64,000 bases of DNA. Source: Streptomyces sp. NBC_01750 (lineage in GTDB: Bacteria; Actinomycetota; Actinomycetes; Streptomycetales; Streptomycetaceae). The stretch covers positions 7,008,001 through 7,072,000 of the forward strand of contig NZ_CP109137.1 in assembly GCF_035918095.1 (NCBI RefSeq), given 5' to 3'. This document shows positions 35,432 to 43,546 of the stretch, one piece after another. The translations under genes were made by a program, and so were the position numbers. Under the pieces are notes generated by a model. That model made no database searches and was not told the DNA's origin. It saw nothing but the letters and a program-made list of their open reading frames with translations. The first letter of the stretch is position 1. Each line of letters starts with the position of its first letter.

Positions 35432-38008
35432 TCAAGCGCCTTGTGCAAGGTAACGGGCCACTTCCACCCGCGAATTGATGTCGAGCTTCCGGAATATCAC
35501 TCGCAGGTGATAGTTCACGGTGTGCGGGGACAGGCTTACCCGCCGGGCGATCTGGCGATTCGTCAGACCGTCGCCGACCAGACGGGCGATGGCCCGCTCG
35601 GCCTCGGTGAGGGCATCCCACCCGGCAGGCGTGTCCACGGGCGGGCGGGCCGGAGCCGGTGCCGGAATCGGAGCTGCCGGGAGACTGTTGTCCCTCAGCA
35701 GGTCACGCACCCGGTCCGCGTCCGCCTTCGCCCCGATCTGCTCGAACCTGTGCAGGGCTGCCTGCAGACAGCCCTGAGCCAGCGCCCCGTTCCTGCCCTC
35801 GTCCGCGGAGAACAGCACACCGAGATCCTCTTCCGCCAACGCTCCGGAGCAGGGGCTGAGATGCTCCCTGGAGGCTCGGCGCAACGCGGCGGCGTCCCTC
35901 TCCAGGAGTCCCCGGGCATGCGCCGCCGAGACACACACCGAGTGGTGCTCGGTATTGGCGGCCGCGAGCGCCTCCACCGAGGCGACCACGGCCGCCGCGA
36001 GCGGCGCGTCGTCGGCGGCGAGAGCCAGTCTGACGAACCATGGCGCGGCGCCCGGTTCCTCGACGAACAGTTGCCGCTGCGTCAGCAGATCCGCGTACTG
36101 GGTGGTGAGCAGCTCGGCCGTCCGCCGCGGGCCGAGCTGGGCCGTGGCCACCAGACACTCCCCCCAGGAGAAATGGATCGAGGGGAACACCGTGCTGTCC
36201 GCGCCCACCACAGCCCGGGTGCGCCACACATAGTCCGCGGCCGATGACAGGTCCCCGCGGCGCAGGGCAACCAGGATGAGGACCGCCTGCCCGACGGGGA
36301 TGACCCAGCTGCTGCCCGCCTCCACGGCGGCGGACAGCCCGGCCTGGGCGGCGTCCTGCGCCTCCTGGAGCCGGCTCGACTGGAGGAGCAACCGGGAACG
36401 GGTGATCAGGATCGCCGCCGCGTGGTCCGTGAGCCCCGCCCGCTCGGCTTCCTCCCGGGCAGTCCGTATCAGCAGTTCGGCTTCGTCGAACTGGCCGAGG
36501 TCGGACAGTTTGGAGGCCAGTGCAAGTCGTACGTACGGACGCCACATCGTTGGTGTGGACCGGCCGATGCGACTCACCGCCTGCCGCCCCCACCGCAGCC
36601 CCTCGGTCAGGTTGCCCGCGGACCACTCCAGATTGGAGATCACTGTCGTGGCCGTCACGGCGTCCGCGTCGCCGTCCGCCTCCGTGCGCGAGTCGAGGAT
36701 CGACCGCGCATTACCCCACACGCGGCGCTCGTCGTCGGCAAACAGAGAGACGATATTGCGGGCTGCCGCGTCGGCCTTCCCCGGTGCGACGGCGTGCGCG
36801 TCGGCCAGGATGGCGGTGAGTTCGGTCCGCAGTTCCTCGGTCGAGCCCAGTGTCAGCGGCTCCGTACGCGCACTCCTGGCCAGCAGCAGGGCGGGTACCA
36901 GGCGGCCGGTCAGACGCTGTGAGACAGAGCCCTGCGCGACAGCCGGCACGGAAGCCGGGACGGGTGGCGTCTTTACGATGGTCACGCCCTGCGACAGCAG
37001 AAGTTCGGGTGTGAGCGGCACGTTCGCGCGCCGCTGATTCCGTAGCGTGTCGATGTCATTGTTCAGAGCGAGCCGCACTGCCGGAGGCAATGCCTCCGCT
37101 ATCGCCCGCCGGATCAGTTCGTGCTGGAGCACCGCTTGCTCACCGGGGCAGATGAGCAACCCCGCGGCCATGGCCTCGTTCAGTGCGGGGAGTAAGGACG
37201 CCGTTGTCTCGCGCTGCATCGCGGCCAGTTCACCGATCATGAAGGATCCGCCTATTGCGGCGGCGACTTGGATCAGCTGATGAGATTTCTCCGAGAGCTC
37301 ATTCAGCCAGCGTGAAGCGACTTCTCGGATTCGCTGAGGGATCCGAACGTCAGTGAGGCGGGCCTGTTCACCGAGGAGTGCAAGGTTTCCCTCTTCCCGT
37401 AATCCTCTGACGAGCTCGACAATGAGCAGCGGGTTCCCGCCCGCACTCCGGACCATGGAAATGAGGTCCGCATCAGGCTCCGCGCCCAATAACTCGGCCG
37501 CCAATTCCATGGATTCTTCGTCGGACAACCGGCCCAACTCGATCCTGGCCACTCGGGCACTCTCGCCCAACAACCGCCTCACGGTTCGGCTCTCGTGCTG
37601 TGCTCGTAGCCCGAGCAGCCAAGTCACCTGAGCATGGCTCCCGTGAGGCTGCGCAGAGAGGACGGAATTTGTAACCTTGGAGTTCGCGTGGTGGAAATTG
37701 TCCACGAGAACAAGCCGCGGTCTCGAAGCCCCGAGGGACCCGGACTCAAGTCCGGCCAGGAACGACTCGATTCGGCGGTTCCCCGATGATCCATCGTGCG
37801 GGGAGATCGAGAACGACGAGGTGGCGAACCCGAGTTCCGCTGCGAGCCGTTCCGTCTCCCGCATCAAGCGGGTCTTGCCCGTCCCGGCGGGCCCCTCAAG
37901 GATCAGGGCGTTACTGCAGCCACTTGAACCTACGGCGAGAAATTCTGCTATTCGTGCCCACTCTCGCCTGCGGCCTAATGGCCGAAGACTGTCAATGTGC
38001 TCCGTCAT
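35432..38008 (-). CDS. Large ATP-binding LuxR-family regulator (LAL/MalT type), TTA-containing
   Basis: Likely pathway-specific activator, 858 aa. Walker A is LEGPAGTGKTRLM (about residues 37-49), Walker B-like LVLVDNFHH follows, then a long helical repeat region, and the C-terminal LuxR helix-turn-helix (LTNRQIARRVSLSPHTVNYH, about 812-831). Three TTA leucine codons lie at 37193-37195, 37400-37402 and 37490-37492 (codons 272, 203 and 173), so translation should depend on the bldA tRNA. Its 5' half is AT-richer than its neighbours. The ATG at 38008 has CGAGG upstream; the open frame to 38137 is not conserved-looking. Confidence 0.9.
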   Translation of the reverse strand: MTEHIDSLRPLGRRREWARIAEFLAVGSSGCSNALILEGPAGTGKTRLMRETERLAAELGFATSSFSISPHDGSSGNRRIESFLAGLESGSLGASRPRLVLVDNFHHANSKVTNSVLSAQPHGSHAQVTWLLGLRAQHESRTVRRLLGESARVARIELGRLSDEESMELAAELLGAEPDADLISMVRSAGGNPLLIVELVRGLREEGNLALLGEQARLTDVRIPQRIREVASRWLNELSEKSHQLIQVAAAIGGSFMIGELAAMQRETTASLLPALNEAMAAGLLICPGEQAVLQHELIRRAIAEALPPAVRLALNNDIDTLRNQRRANVPLTPELLLSQGVTIVKTPPVPASVPAVAQGSVSQRLTGRLVPALLLARSARTEPLTLGSTEELRTELTAILADAHAVAPGKADAAARNIVSLFADDERRVWGNARSILDSRTEADGDADAVTATTVISNLEWSAGNLTEGLRWGRQAVSRIGRSTPTMWRPYVRLALASKLSDLGQFDEAELLIRTAREEAERAGLTDHAAAILITRSRLLLQSSRLQEAQDAAQAGLSAAVEAGSSWVIPVGQAVLILVALRRGDLSSAADYVWRTRAVVGADSTVFPSIHFSWGECLVATAQLGPRRTAELLTTQYADLLTQRQLFVEEPGAAPWFVRLALAADDAPLAAAVVASVEALAAANTEHHSVCVSAAHARGLLERDAAALRRASREHLSPCSGALAEEDLGVLFSADEGRNGALAQGCLQAALHRFEQIGAKADADRVRDLLRDNSLPAAPIPAPAPARPPVDTPAGWDALTEAERAIARLVGDGLTNRQIARRVSLSPHTVNYHLRVIFRKLDINSRVEVARYLAQGA

Positions 38009-38427
38009 CGATCCCTCGAAACCTTGGGCTGATGTCGCCGAGCCGAGCAGGGTGAAGATTGTGGGGGGAATGACAAGACATGACGGACCCTCCCGGGTAT
38101 GGATGAGCGGCGAACGGCACCATGTCCGCATCCACATTGCCAGGTTCCCCAGCCTCGTGGCCGATCGGCGGTGCGGCGTGTGCGTGTGATTTGCATCTCA
38201 TTAAACTTACTGTCGGTTACGGTGTGATCGAGGGTGTCCGAGGTCATGATCCTGGCCCTCTGCCGGGGCGCGTTGGAGGCTGCCGCGGTAAATAAATGGC
38301 CGGAAATAAATGGGTGGCGGCGCGTCGCGAGCCGGGGATAGGGTCCCTTCGTTCCCGGACGCGGCCGTGTGCCGCTCTCGAGCGGAACTGCGTTGGATCG
38401 TTGAGGAAGCAGGAGGTGAGGACATTG
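38009..38427. promoter_or_regulatory. Intergenic region between LuxR regulator and leader ORF
   Basis: About 420 bases with a low-GC stretch near 38188-38320, including AAATAAATGG repeated at 38292 and 38307 and TTAAACTTACTG near 38200. Promoters for the regulator (leftward) and the leader ORF (rightward) should lie here. I see no credible gene. Confidence 0.5.
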
Positions 38428-38499
38428 ATGACTGGCACGGCGACGGGCTTTACCCGCATTCAGGAGTTCATCGTTCCCACCCCTGTGGTTTCACGCTGA
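38428..38499 (+). CDS. 23-codon leader ORF upstream of an rsgA relic
   Basis: Short ORF with a strong ribosome site (AGGAGGTGAGG) that encodes 23 residues ending FTRIQEFIVPTPVVSR. It matches the leader ORF at 45105 in length, in the pattern MT....G..RI..FI..T.V.S and in its distance (81 bases) to the next start. Since the gene it preceded is now a relic, this copy probably has no current role. Confidence 0.65.
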   Translation: MTGTATGFTRIQEFIVPTPVVSR

Positions 38500-38515
38500 C
38501 ACTCACACCACTTCC

Positions 38516-38561
38516 GCGCGCCGAGCGCGCTCCTGGGGCCACCCTTCGAAGGCTTTCCCTT
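38516..38561 (+). promoter_or_regulatory. Leader hairpins with alternative pairing
   Basis: Directly after the leader ORF lies a GCGCG/CGCGC hairpin (38516-38530). It is followed by CCTTCGAAGG (38543-38552), whose second arm AAGG (38549-38552) can instead pair with CCTT at 38558-38561. The same choice of two exclusive hairpins exists at 45190-45240. Confidence 0.55.
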
Positions 38562-38580
38562 GTATCTCCCTTCTGTTTCC

Positions 38581-38697
38581 GTGCCCGTTCCGTCTTCGTC
38601 GCACCCGCTGTCGTCCTACGCCAGGGACGAGCGCTGGACGCCGAGTCCGACTCTGCGGCGCCGTACCGCCTTTGCGCGCTCCACTTCATCGAGCCGC
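38581..38697 (+). pseudogene. Relic of an rsgA-like GTPase gene
   Basis: Reading from GTG 38581, the translation SSSHPLSSYARDERW corresponds to the RsgA N-terminus at 45257 (ASSHPLTPYGWDEGW), and RRRTAFARSTSSSRS corresponds to its PRRTAFVRSTSSKRS. About 66 codons between these blocks are missing, and everything after them is lost at a junction near 38697 with a methyltransferase fragment on the other strand. Confidence 0.75.
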
Positions 38698-38990
38698 TCC
38701 CCGTACCTCCCCGCGTCCTTGGTCAGCATGCCGAGGCCGGCAAGTGCGTCAAGGAAGTCCAGCGAGAACCGCTCGTGCAGCCCCAGACGCTTCCGCAACT
38801 CGGGCTCGGTCAGCGGGCCTTCGGCCAATGTGCTGAACAGATCCAGTTCCAGCGCGCTGTGCAGCACCCTCGTCCGACAGGTGAGCGCAGCCAGCCGCAG
38901 GATCGGCTCGGGATGCCGCCGGCCCGTGACGCGACCAGTTCGCGAGCCGCAGCTGGCACTCTCCGATGTGTGGCCATCAGAGGGATCAGG
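38698..38990 (-). pseudogene. N-terminal fragment of an O-methyltransferase
   Basis: Minus-strand reading gives HPEPILRLAALTCRTRVLHS, then ALELDLFSTLAEGPLTEPEL and LGMLTKDAGRYGE. This is the winged-helix dimerisation domain of the O-methyltransferase family to which the 9517-10575 enzyme also belongs. The SAM-binding domain is absent because the gene is cut at the rsgA relic. No good start codon is visible. Confidence 0.65.
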
Positions 38991-39209
38991 CGCATTGCGG
39001 TCGATCGCCTGCTGCCGCCGGTCTGGAATGGGCTGGTGGCCTTAGGAATGCTGTACGCGGCCGCGGGGAGGGCCCCGGCCGAGCCACCACTCGCCGGGCC
39101 GCCCGAGGGACACCCCGAGCGGGTGCGTGCCGACGTACCGCTGACCGTTGATGAGCGCACGCTCGCCCGCTGCCTGCCCCCTCTGCGCCGGCCGGAGCAA
39201 GAAGGTTGA
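38970..39209 (+). CDS. Small DUF6059-like protein
   Basis: Short protein of about 79 aa. The segment VWNGLVALGMLY, a Pro-rich stretch, then GHPERVRADVPLTVDERTLAR follow the pattern I associate with DUF6059 proteins, which are common near Streptomyces biosynthetic and regulatory genes. Function unknown. The GTG at 38970 lacks a clear ribosome site, and the gene overlaps the methyltransferase fragment on the other strand, so it may be another relic. Confidence 0.5.
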   Translation: MAIRGIRRIAVDRLLPPVWNGLVALGMLYAAAGRAPAEPPLAGPPEGHPERVRADVPLTVDERTLARCLPPLRRPEQEG

Positions 39210-39239
39210 TCGGATGGCAACGATCTCCCGGCTTCGACA

Positions 39240-39590
39240 GTTGGCAGGCACACGTTCGGGCCTGACCGAGCATCGTCGCTGCTGAGCGGGCGGTTCTTCG
39301 CGCTTGCGTGGGAAAGTGCCGCGACGCGCACAGCGGTGGGGTCGGGGTGAGCTGACGCGAGCGCGTCGTCGCGGCCGGACTGCTCGGTACCGGCCGCAAC
39401 CGTGCTCGGCGATGTGTGAGCCGGGCTTGCGGCGTGGCCGTCCCTGCTGAGCGTTGTCCACGGCGGGGACGGCGTCGACCAGCGGCAGACGTCGTTGTGG
39501 TTACAGTCAGTCCTGATCACCGCGAGTGGGTGCGGTGACCGTCGGTGATCAGGTGGTGTTTCGATCCGGCTCGGACACAGGAGGCCCGGG
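39240..39590 (-). pseudogene. Remnant of an IS5-type transposase
   Basis: Minus-strand translation, with frameshifts, yields GSKHHLITDGHRTHSR followed by LVDAVPAVDNAQQGRPRRKP. These blocks match the conserved catalytic core of Streptomyces IS5-family DDE transposases. No intact frame, second half or terminal inverted repeats were found, so the element is dead. Confidence 0.65.
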
Positions 39591-39595
39591 GCTCG

Positions 39596-40024
39596 TCAGA
39601 GCCTCCCGCCGATCTCACAGGCCCGGCATGGCGGCCGTCCGCAGGTGCACTGCATGATGGCGTCGAGGACCTCGCGGTCGTGGTAGAGGCACTCGTCCTT
39701 GCATGTGTGGCGCGGGATGAATCCTGCCGCGATCTCGCCGGGCCACGGCTCGTGGCCGTCCCGGCAGCGGACGAACCGATCCGGGTCGGTGGAGTGCAGG
39801 TCGTGCATGCTCGACCGCGCCTCCTCCTCCAACTCCCGCACTCGCTCCACCAGAGCCTTGAGCTCGGCGGAGATGCCGGAGTACCGGTCGGCGCCGGTCC
39901 TTACGTGCGCGGCCCGCAGTGCCATCGCTGCGTTGCCCAAAAACCTGCCGGCATCCTGAAGGTCGGTCACGTGGTGCATCTGAATGCCGGTCACGCCCCG
40001 GACCCACACTGCGTCCATGCTCAC
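39596..40024 (-). CDS. Hypothetical protein with Cys-rich C-terminus
   Basis: Unrecognised protein of 142 aa. A central helical stretch (SAELKALVERVRELEEEARS) could form a coiled coil, and the C-terminal part carries cysteines and histidines (HTCKDECLYH, then CTCGRPPCRAC) that could bind a metal. It lies next to the transposase remnant. Codon usage looks like that of a real gene, but no function can be assigned. Confidence 0.5.
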   Translation of the reverse strand: MSMDAVWVRGVTGIQMHHVTDLQDAGRFLGNAAMALRAAHVRTGADRYSGISAELKALVERVRELEEEARSSMHDLHSTDPDRFVRCRDGHEPWPGEIAAGFIPRHTCKDECLYHDREVLDAIMQCTCGRPPCRACEIGGRL

Positions 40025-40245
40025 TGATCCACCTTCCCGGCGTGCGCCTGGTTTTCTTGCGAGAGATTACGCGCGGCGCCGGTATCTCCGCATAATGAGA
40101 AACAATCTATTTACGGACGCTAAAGGCCTCGCCTGCGCCCGTCCAGTAAATTGTGCGTGAATCGGCTCACAGCCGGGGTGGTGGATCTTCTATTGAATCT
40201 TCAGCTGATTTCTTGTCCGCCGGATGTCACTCCCGCCCGTGTCGG

Positions 40246-41409
40246 TCATCCGGCGACCGTGTAGGAGCTCGCTCCCGTCCCGGCGAGCCCACCGCCTTCG
40301 ACGATCAGGTACTCCGGGCGAATGGGGTGCCCGTCGAGCCAGCACTCCAGGATCTCCCGCGTACCGGCCGCGTAGCGTGCCTGCGCCGAGAGGGTCGACC
40401 CGGACACGTGCGGCGTCATCGCCTCGTAGGGCATGGTGCGCCAGGGATGGTCGGGCGGTGGCGGCTGCGGGTACCAGACGTCACCGGCGTAACCGGCCAG
40501 TTGGCCGCTGTTGAGGGCCCGCACCACGGCGTCCCGGTTGACGATGAGCGCCCGTGCGGTGTTGACGATGTACGAACCGCGCTTCATGGCCCCGATCAGC
40601 TCGTCGTCGAAGAGGTTCTTCGTCTGTGGATGCAGCGGAGTGTGGATCGACAGCACATCGACGGAGGAGGCCAGCGAACGGGCGTCGGGATGCCAGGTCA
40701 GCTCCAGCTCCTCCTCGACCTTCTTGGACAGCCGGTGCACGTCGCAGTAGTGCAGCGTGACGTCGAACGGCTTGAGGCGGCGCAGTACCGCCTGGCCGAT
40801 ACGGCCGGAGCCGAGGACGCCGACGTCCATGCCTTCGAGGTCGTAGGCGCGCGAGACGCTGTCGGCGATGTTCCATCCCTTCTTGGTGGTCACCCACTCG
40901 TGAGCCGGCATGTAGTTGTGCACCAGGGTGAGGATCTGCATCACGGCGTGCTCCGACACACTGATGCTGTTGCTGAAAGTCACCTCGGCCACGGTCATGC
41001 CATGGGAGATGGCGCTCGGCAGATCGACGTGGTCCGACCCGATCCCCGCGGTGATCGCGAGTCTGAGCCGGGGAGCCGCGGCGATGCGCTCGGGGGTCAG
41101 ATAGGCGGGCCAGAATGGCTGCGAGATGACCACGTCGGTGTCGGGAAGCTCGTGATCCAGGGTGGAGTCCGCCCCTTCCTTGTCGCTCGTGACGACGAAG
41201 GTGTGACCCCGGTCCTCCAGGAACCGGCGCAGTCCCAGTTCTCCGGAGACGCAGCCGAGGAGGTGCCCCGGGGCGAAATCGATGGCCTGCGGGGTCGGCG
41301 CGGTCTGACCGCCCGGATAGCCGGTGATGGTGGGAATCTCGTCGCGGGCGTAGTCGGGAGGATATCCGCCCACGGGATCCGGATAGAGCACCGCAAGGAT
41401 TTTTGCCAT
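40246..41409 (-). CDS. fdh: NAD-dependent formate dehydrogenase
   Basis: D-2-hydroxyacid-dehydrogenase-family formate dehydrogenase, 387 aa, oxidising formate to CO2 with NAD. Family-specific sequence runs through the whole protein: AVLYPDPVGGYPPDYARD, VISQPFWPAYLTPERIA, the NAD loop GVLGSGRIGQAV, NTARALIVNRDAV and the catalytic histidine in TPHVSGSTLSAQ. It is divergent from the fluoride-channel/formamidase genes, which would supply formate from formamide. Confidence 0.94.
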   Translation of the reverse strand: MAKILAVLYPDPVGGYPPDYARDEIPTITGYPGGQTAPTPQAIDFAPGHLLGCVSGELGLRRFLEDRGHTFVVTSDKEGADSTLDHELPDTDVVISQPFWPAYLTPERIAAAPRLRLAITAGIGSDHVDLPSAISHGMTVAEVTFSNSISVSEHAVMQILTLVHNYMPAHEWVTTKKGWNIADSVSRAYDLEGMDVGVLGSGRIGQAVLRRLKPFDVTLHYCDVHRLSKKVEEELELTWHPDARSLASSVDVLSIHTPLHPQTKNLFDDELIGAMKRGSYIVNTARALIVNRDAVVRALNSGQLAGYAGDVWYPQPPPPDHPWRTMPYEAMTPHVSGSTLSAQARYAAGTREILECWLDGHPIRPEYLIVEGGGLAGTGASSYTVAG

Positions 41410-41548
41410 GGCCGTCCTCCATCGGTGGGGCCACTGCTCCGGTGAACGGGTTGGGCACCGGTAAACCGGTCAAACGCCGATGATCTTGAATTTTAGTCGA
41501 GTGTGCGTCGGCGCTGCAATCCCCAGGGGATAATGGGGAGGTGTTCCG

Positions 41549-42058
41549 GTGGATAGGGATGCGGCTATTTCGATGAGGCCTGTGACGGGAGTTCGGGAGC
41601 CGTTCCGCGCGCATCTGCGCGGGGGCGTCCTGGCGGCGGTCGCGCTCGGCGGCCTGCTGGGCGGGACGGCCCGTTACGCGCTGGGGCTGGCCTTCCCCGC
41701 GCCTGGGGCGACGTTCCCGTGGACGACATTCGCCGTCAACGTGTCCGGATCGTTCGCGCTGGCGCTGCTGCTCTTTTATGTGTTCGAGGCCTGGCCGCCG
41801 ACCCTGTACGTGCGGCCGTTCGCCGCCGTCGGCTTCCTCGGCGCCTTCACCACCTTCTCGACCTGGATGGTCGACACCGATCGCCTGCTGGGCCACGGCC
41901 ACTACGCAGCCGCGGCGTTGAACATCGTCGGGAGCCTCTTCGCCGGGGCGGCCGCCACCGTTCTGGGCCTGGCCATCGGCCGGCTGACGTCGGCCCGGCA
42001 CATACGGCTCGACGCGCGGCGCGGGCGCGCCCGCCGATACGGCTGGTGGGTGCGGTGA
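41549..42058 (+). CDS. crcB: CrcB/Fluc fluoride channel subunit 1
   Basis: Membrane protein of 169 aa with four predicted helices and the Fluc signatures GGTARYALG, FAVNVSGSFALALLL and FLGAFTTFSTWM. It is expected to export fluoride as part of a dual-topology dimer. The N-terminal 25 residues are an extension. GTG start after GGGAGGTG. No fluoride-riboswitch consensus was recognised upstream. It overlaps the second channel gene. Confidence 0.92.
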   Translation: MDRDAAISMRPVTGVREPFRAHLRGGVLAAVALGGLLGGTARYALGLAFPAPGATFPWTTFAVNVSGSFALALLLFYVFEAWPPTLYVRPFAAVGFLGAFTTFSTWMVDTDRLLGHGHYAAAALNIVGSLFAGAAATVLGLAIGRLTSARHIRLDARRGRARRYGWWVR

Positions 42059-42423
42059 TCATCCTGCTCGCCGTCGGTGCGGCGGCCGCGGCCGGGGCAG
42101 TGGCGCGTTACGTCCTCGGCCAGTACGTGCAGTACCGGAGCCCGGGCGCGTTCCCACGCGGCACCTGGCTGATCAACGTGAGCGGATCGTTCGTGCTGGG
42201 GCTTCTGGTGGGCCTCGGCGCACGGCACGCATTGCCGGAGCAGGTCGTGACCATTGCCGGCGTGGGTTTCTGCGGCGCCTATACGACGTTCTCCACATTC
42301 AGTTACGAGTTGGTCCTCCTGTGCGAGAAAGGGCAGGTCGGCAAGGCCCTGCTGTACGCCGCTTCGAGTCTCGCGGTGGGTCTTGCGGCAGCAGCGGCGG
42401 CGCTCGCGATCGGGTCGTTCTGA
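42055..42423 (+). CDS. crcB: CrcB/Fluc fluoride channel subunit 2
   Basis: Second fluoride channel homologue, 122 aa: AGAVARYVLG, WLINVSGSFVLGLLVG and GFCGAYTTFSTFSYE. Tandem genes of this kind encode heterodimeric channels with opposite-facing subunits. The GTG at 42055 overlaps the stop of subunit 1; a longer frame from 41719 is only the shadow of that gene. Confidence 0.92.
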   Translation: MIILLAVGAAAAAGAVARYVLGQYVQYRSPGAFPRGTWLINVSGSFVLGLLVGLGARHALPEQVVTIAGVGFCGAYTTFSTFSYELVLLCEKGQVGKALLYAASSLAVGLAAAAAALAIGSF

Positions 42424-42571
42424 GAAGATCCAGGCCCGGCCGTCCGGTACTTGACACCTGGATTTGCGAGACGTCTCCTTGAAGGTAAGAAACGCGCTGC
42501 GCCGTGTGCTGATCGGGGCGCATCGCACGCACTCGGGTTGGCTAGCGTCCACGGGCATCCGGAGGCTGCTG

Positions 42572-42850
42572 ATGGCAACCTATGAATATCTATGCAGCCG
42601 ATGTGGGCCCTTCGACGTGAAGTTGGCGATCGGGACGGCGCCCAAGGTTTACGGTTGCCCTGTTTGCGCAGGCGCTGCGAGACGTGTGTACTCCTCGCCC
42701 GGCTTTACGCTGACCTCGAACGCGGTCGCCGCCCTTCATGACCAGGAGGAGCAGGCCCGTGAGGCCCCGGCAGTAGTCTCCGAAGTGCCGTCACGCACAA
42801 GGGTGCCACGGCACCCGCACCCCGCGCTCTCGCGGTTGCCGCGTCCCTGA
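42572..42850 (+). CDS. FmdB-family zinc-ribbon regulatory protein
   Basis: Small protein of 92 aa beginning MATYEYLCSRCGPFDVK with a second CPVCAG pair, giving the four-cysteine zinc ribbon of the FmdB/putative regulatory family. FmdB was named for its link to formamidase in Methylophilus, which agrees with the formamidase and amide channel genes downstream. GGAGG lies 6 bases before the ATG. Confidence 0.88.
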   Translation: MATYEYLCSRCGPFDVKLAIGTAPKVYGCPVCAGAARRVYSSPGFTLTSNAVAALHDQEEQAREAPAVVSEVPSRTRVPRHPHPALSRLPRP

Positions 42851-42883
42851 GGGCGTCCACGCGGACTTAGGAGGTGCGTCCTC

Positions 42884-43522
42884 GTGGGAAACGTGGGACT
42901 GCTGTTTGTCGGTGCAGTGCTCTTCATCAACGGAATGCTGTTGCTCGGGAAGGTCGACGCCAAGGCGGCAGCGGTGTTCAACCTGTTCGTGGGCGCACTG
43001 CAGGTGCTGACGCCGACTTATCTCATCTTCGTCGCCGCCGGCGAACCCAGAGGGATCCTGGCGGCATCCGGCATCTATCTGTTCGGCTTCACCTACCTGT
43101 ATGTAGGTGTGGGCCTCCTCGCCGGTCTCGACAGTACCGGCGTCGGCTACTACTCCCTGTTCGTTGCGGTTGCGGCCCTGGGGTACTCGTTCGTCAATTT
43201 CCGGATCTTCAGGGACTACCCGTTCGGGGTCATCTGGCTCTACTGGGCGTTCCTGTGGTTCCTGTTCTTCCTGTTGCTCGGTCTCAAGATGGACAGTCTC
43301 AGAATCTATACAGGCTGGGTCACGGCGATCCAGGGCTGGGTCACCGGCGCGATTCCCGCGGCGCTGCTGCTCTCCGGCTACTGGGTGAGCCCCAATGAAA
43401 CCGCCATCGCGCTGGCGGTGTTCGGCGTGGTGGTGTTCGGGGCGCTGTGGCCCCTCACCCGGAATTCGCGGCAACCGGCCCCAGCCGCCCCGGCGGCCGG
43501 AAGCGTAGGCGCACAAACGTGA
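42884..43522 (+). CDS. amiS: AmiS/UreI-family amide or urea channel
   Basis: Membrane protein of 212 aa with about six to seven helices and conserved AmiS/UreI segments (NLFVGALQVLTPTYLIF, GFTYLYVGVG, WLYWAFLWFLFFL). It should admit short-chain amides such as formamide or urea. GTG start after AGGAGGTG. It lies 24 bases upstream of the formamidase gene and is probably co-transcribed with it. Confidence 0.92.
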   Translation: MGNVGLLFVGAVLFINGMLLLGKVDAKAAAVFNLFVGALQVLTPTYLIFVAAGEPRGILAASGIYLFGFTYLYVGVGLLAGLDSTGVGYYSLFVAVAALGYSFVNFRIFRDYPFGVIWLYWAFLWFLFFLLLGLKMDSLRIYTGWVTAIQGWVTGAIPAALLLSGYWVSPNETAIALAVFGVVVFGALWPLTRNSRQPAPAAPAAGSVGAQT

Positions 43523-43546
43523 CGGGATCAGAAACCAGGAGCTGTC

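Noticed and set aside
39240..39590. Active insertion sequence
   Set aside because: Only frameshifted pieces of an IS5-type transposase core remain and no terminal inverted repeats or target duplication were found.
41460..41548. Possible fluoride riboswitch upstream of crcB
   Set aside because: The conserved fluoride-riboswitch core and pseudoknot sequences are not visible in the short leader before the first channel gene.
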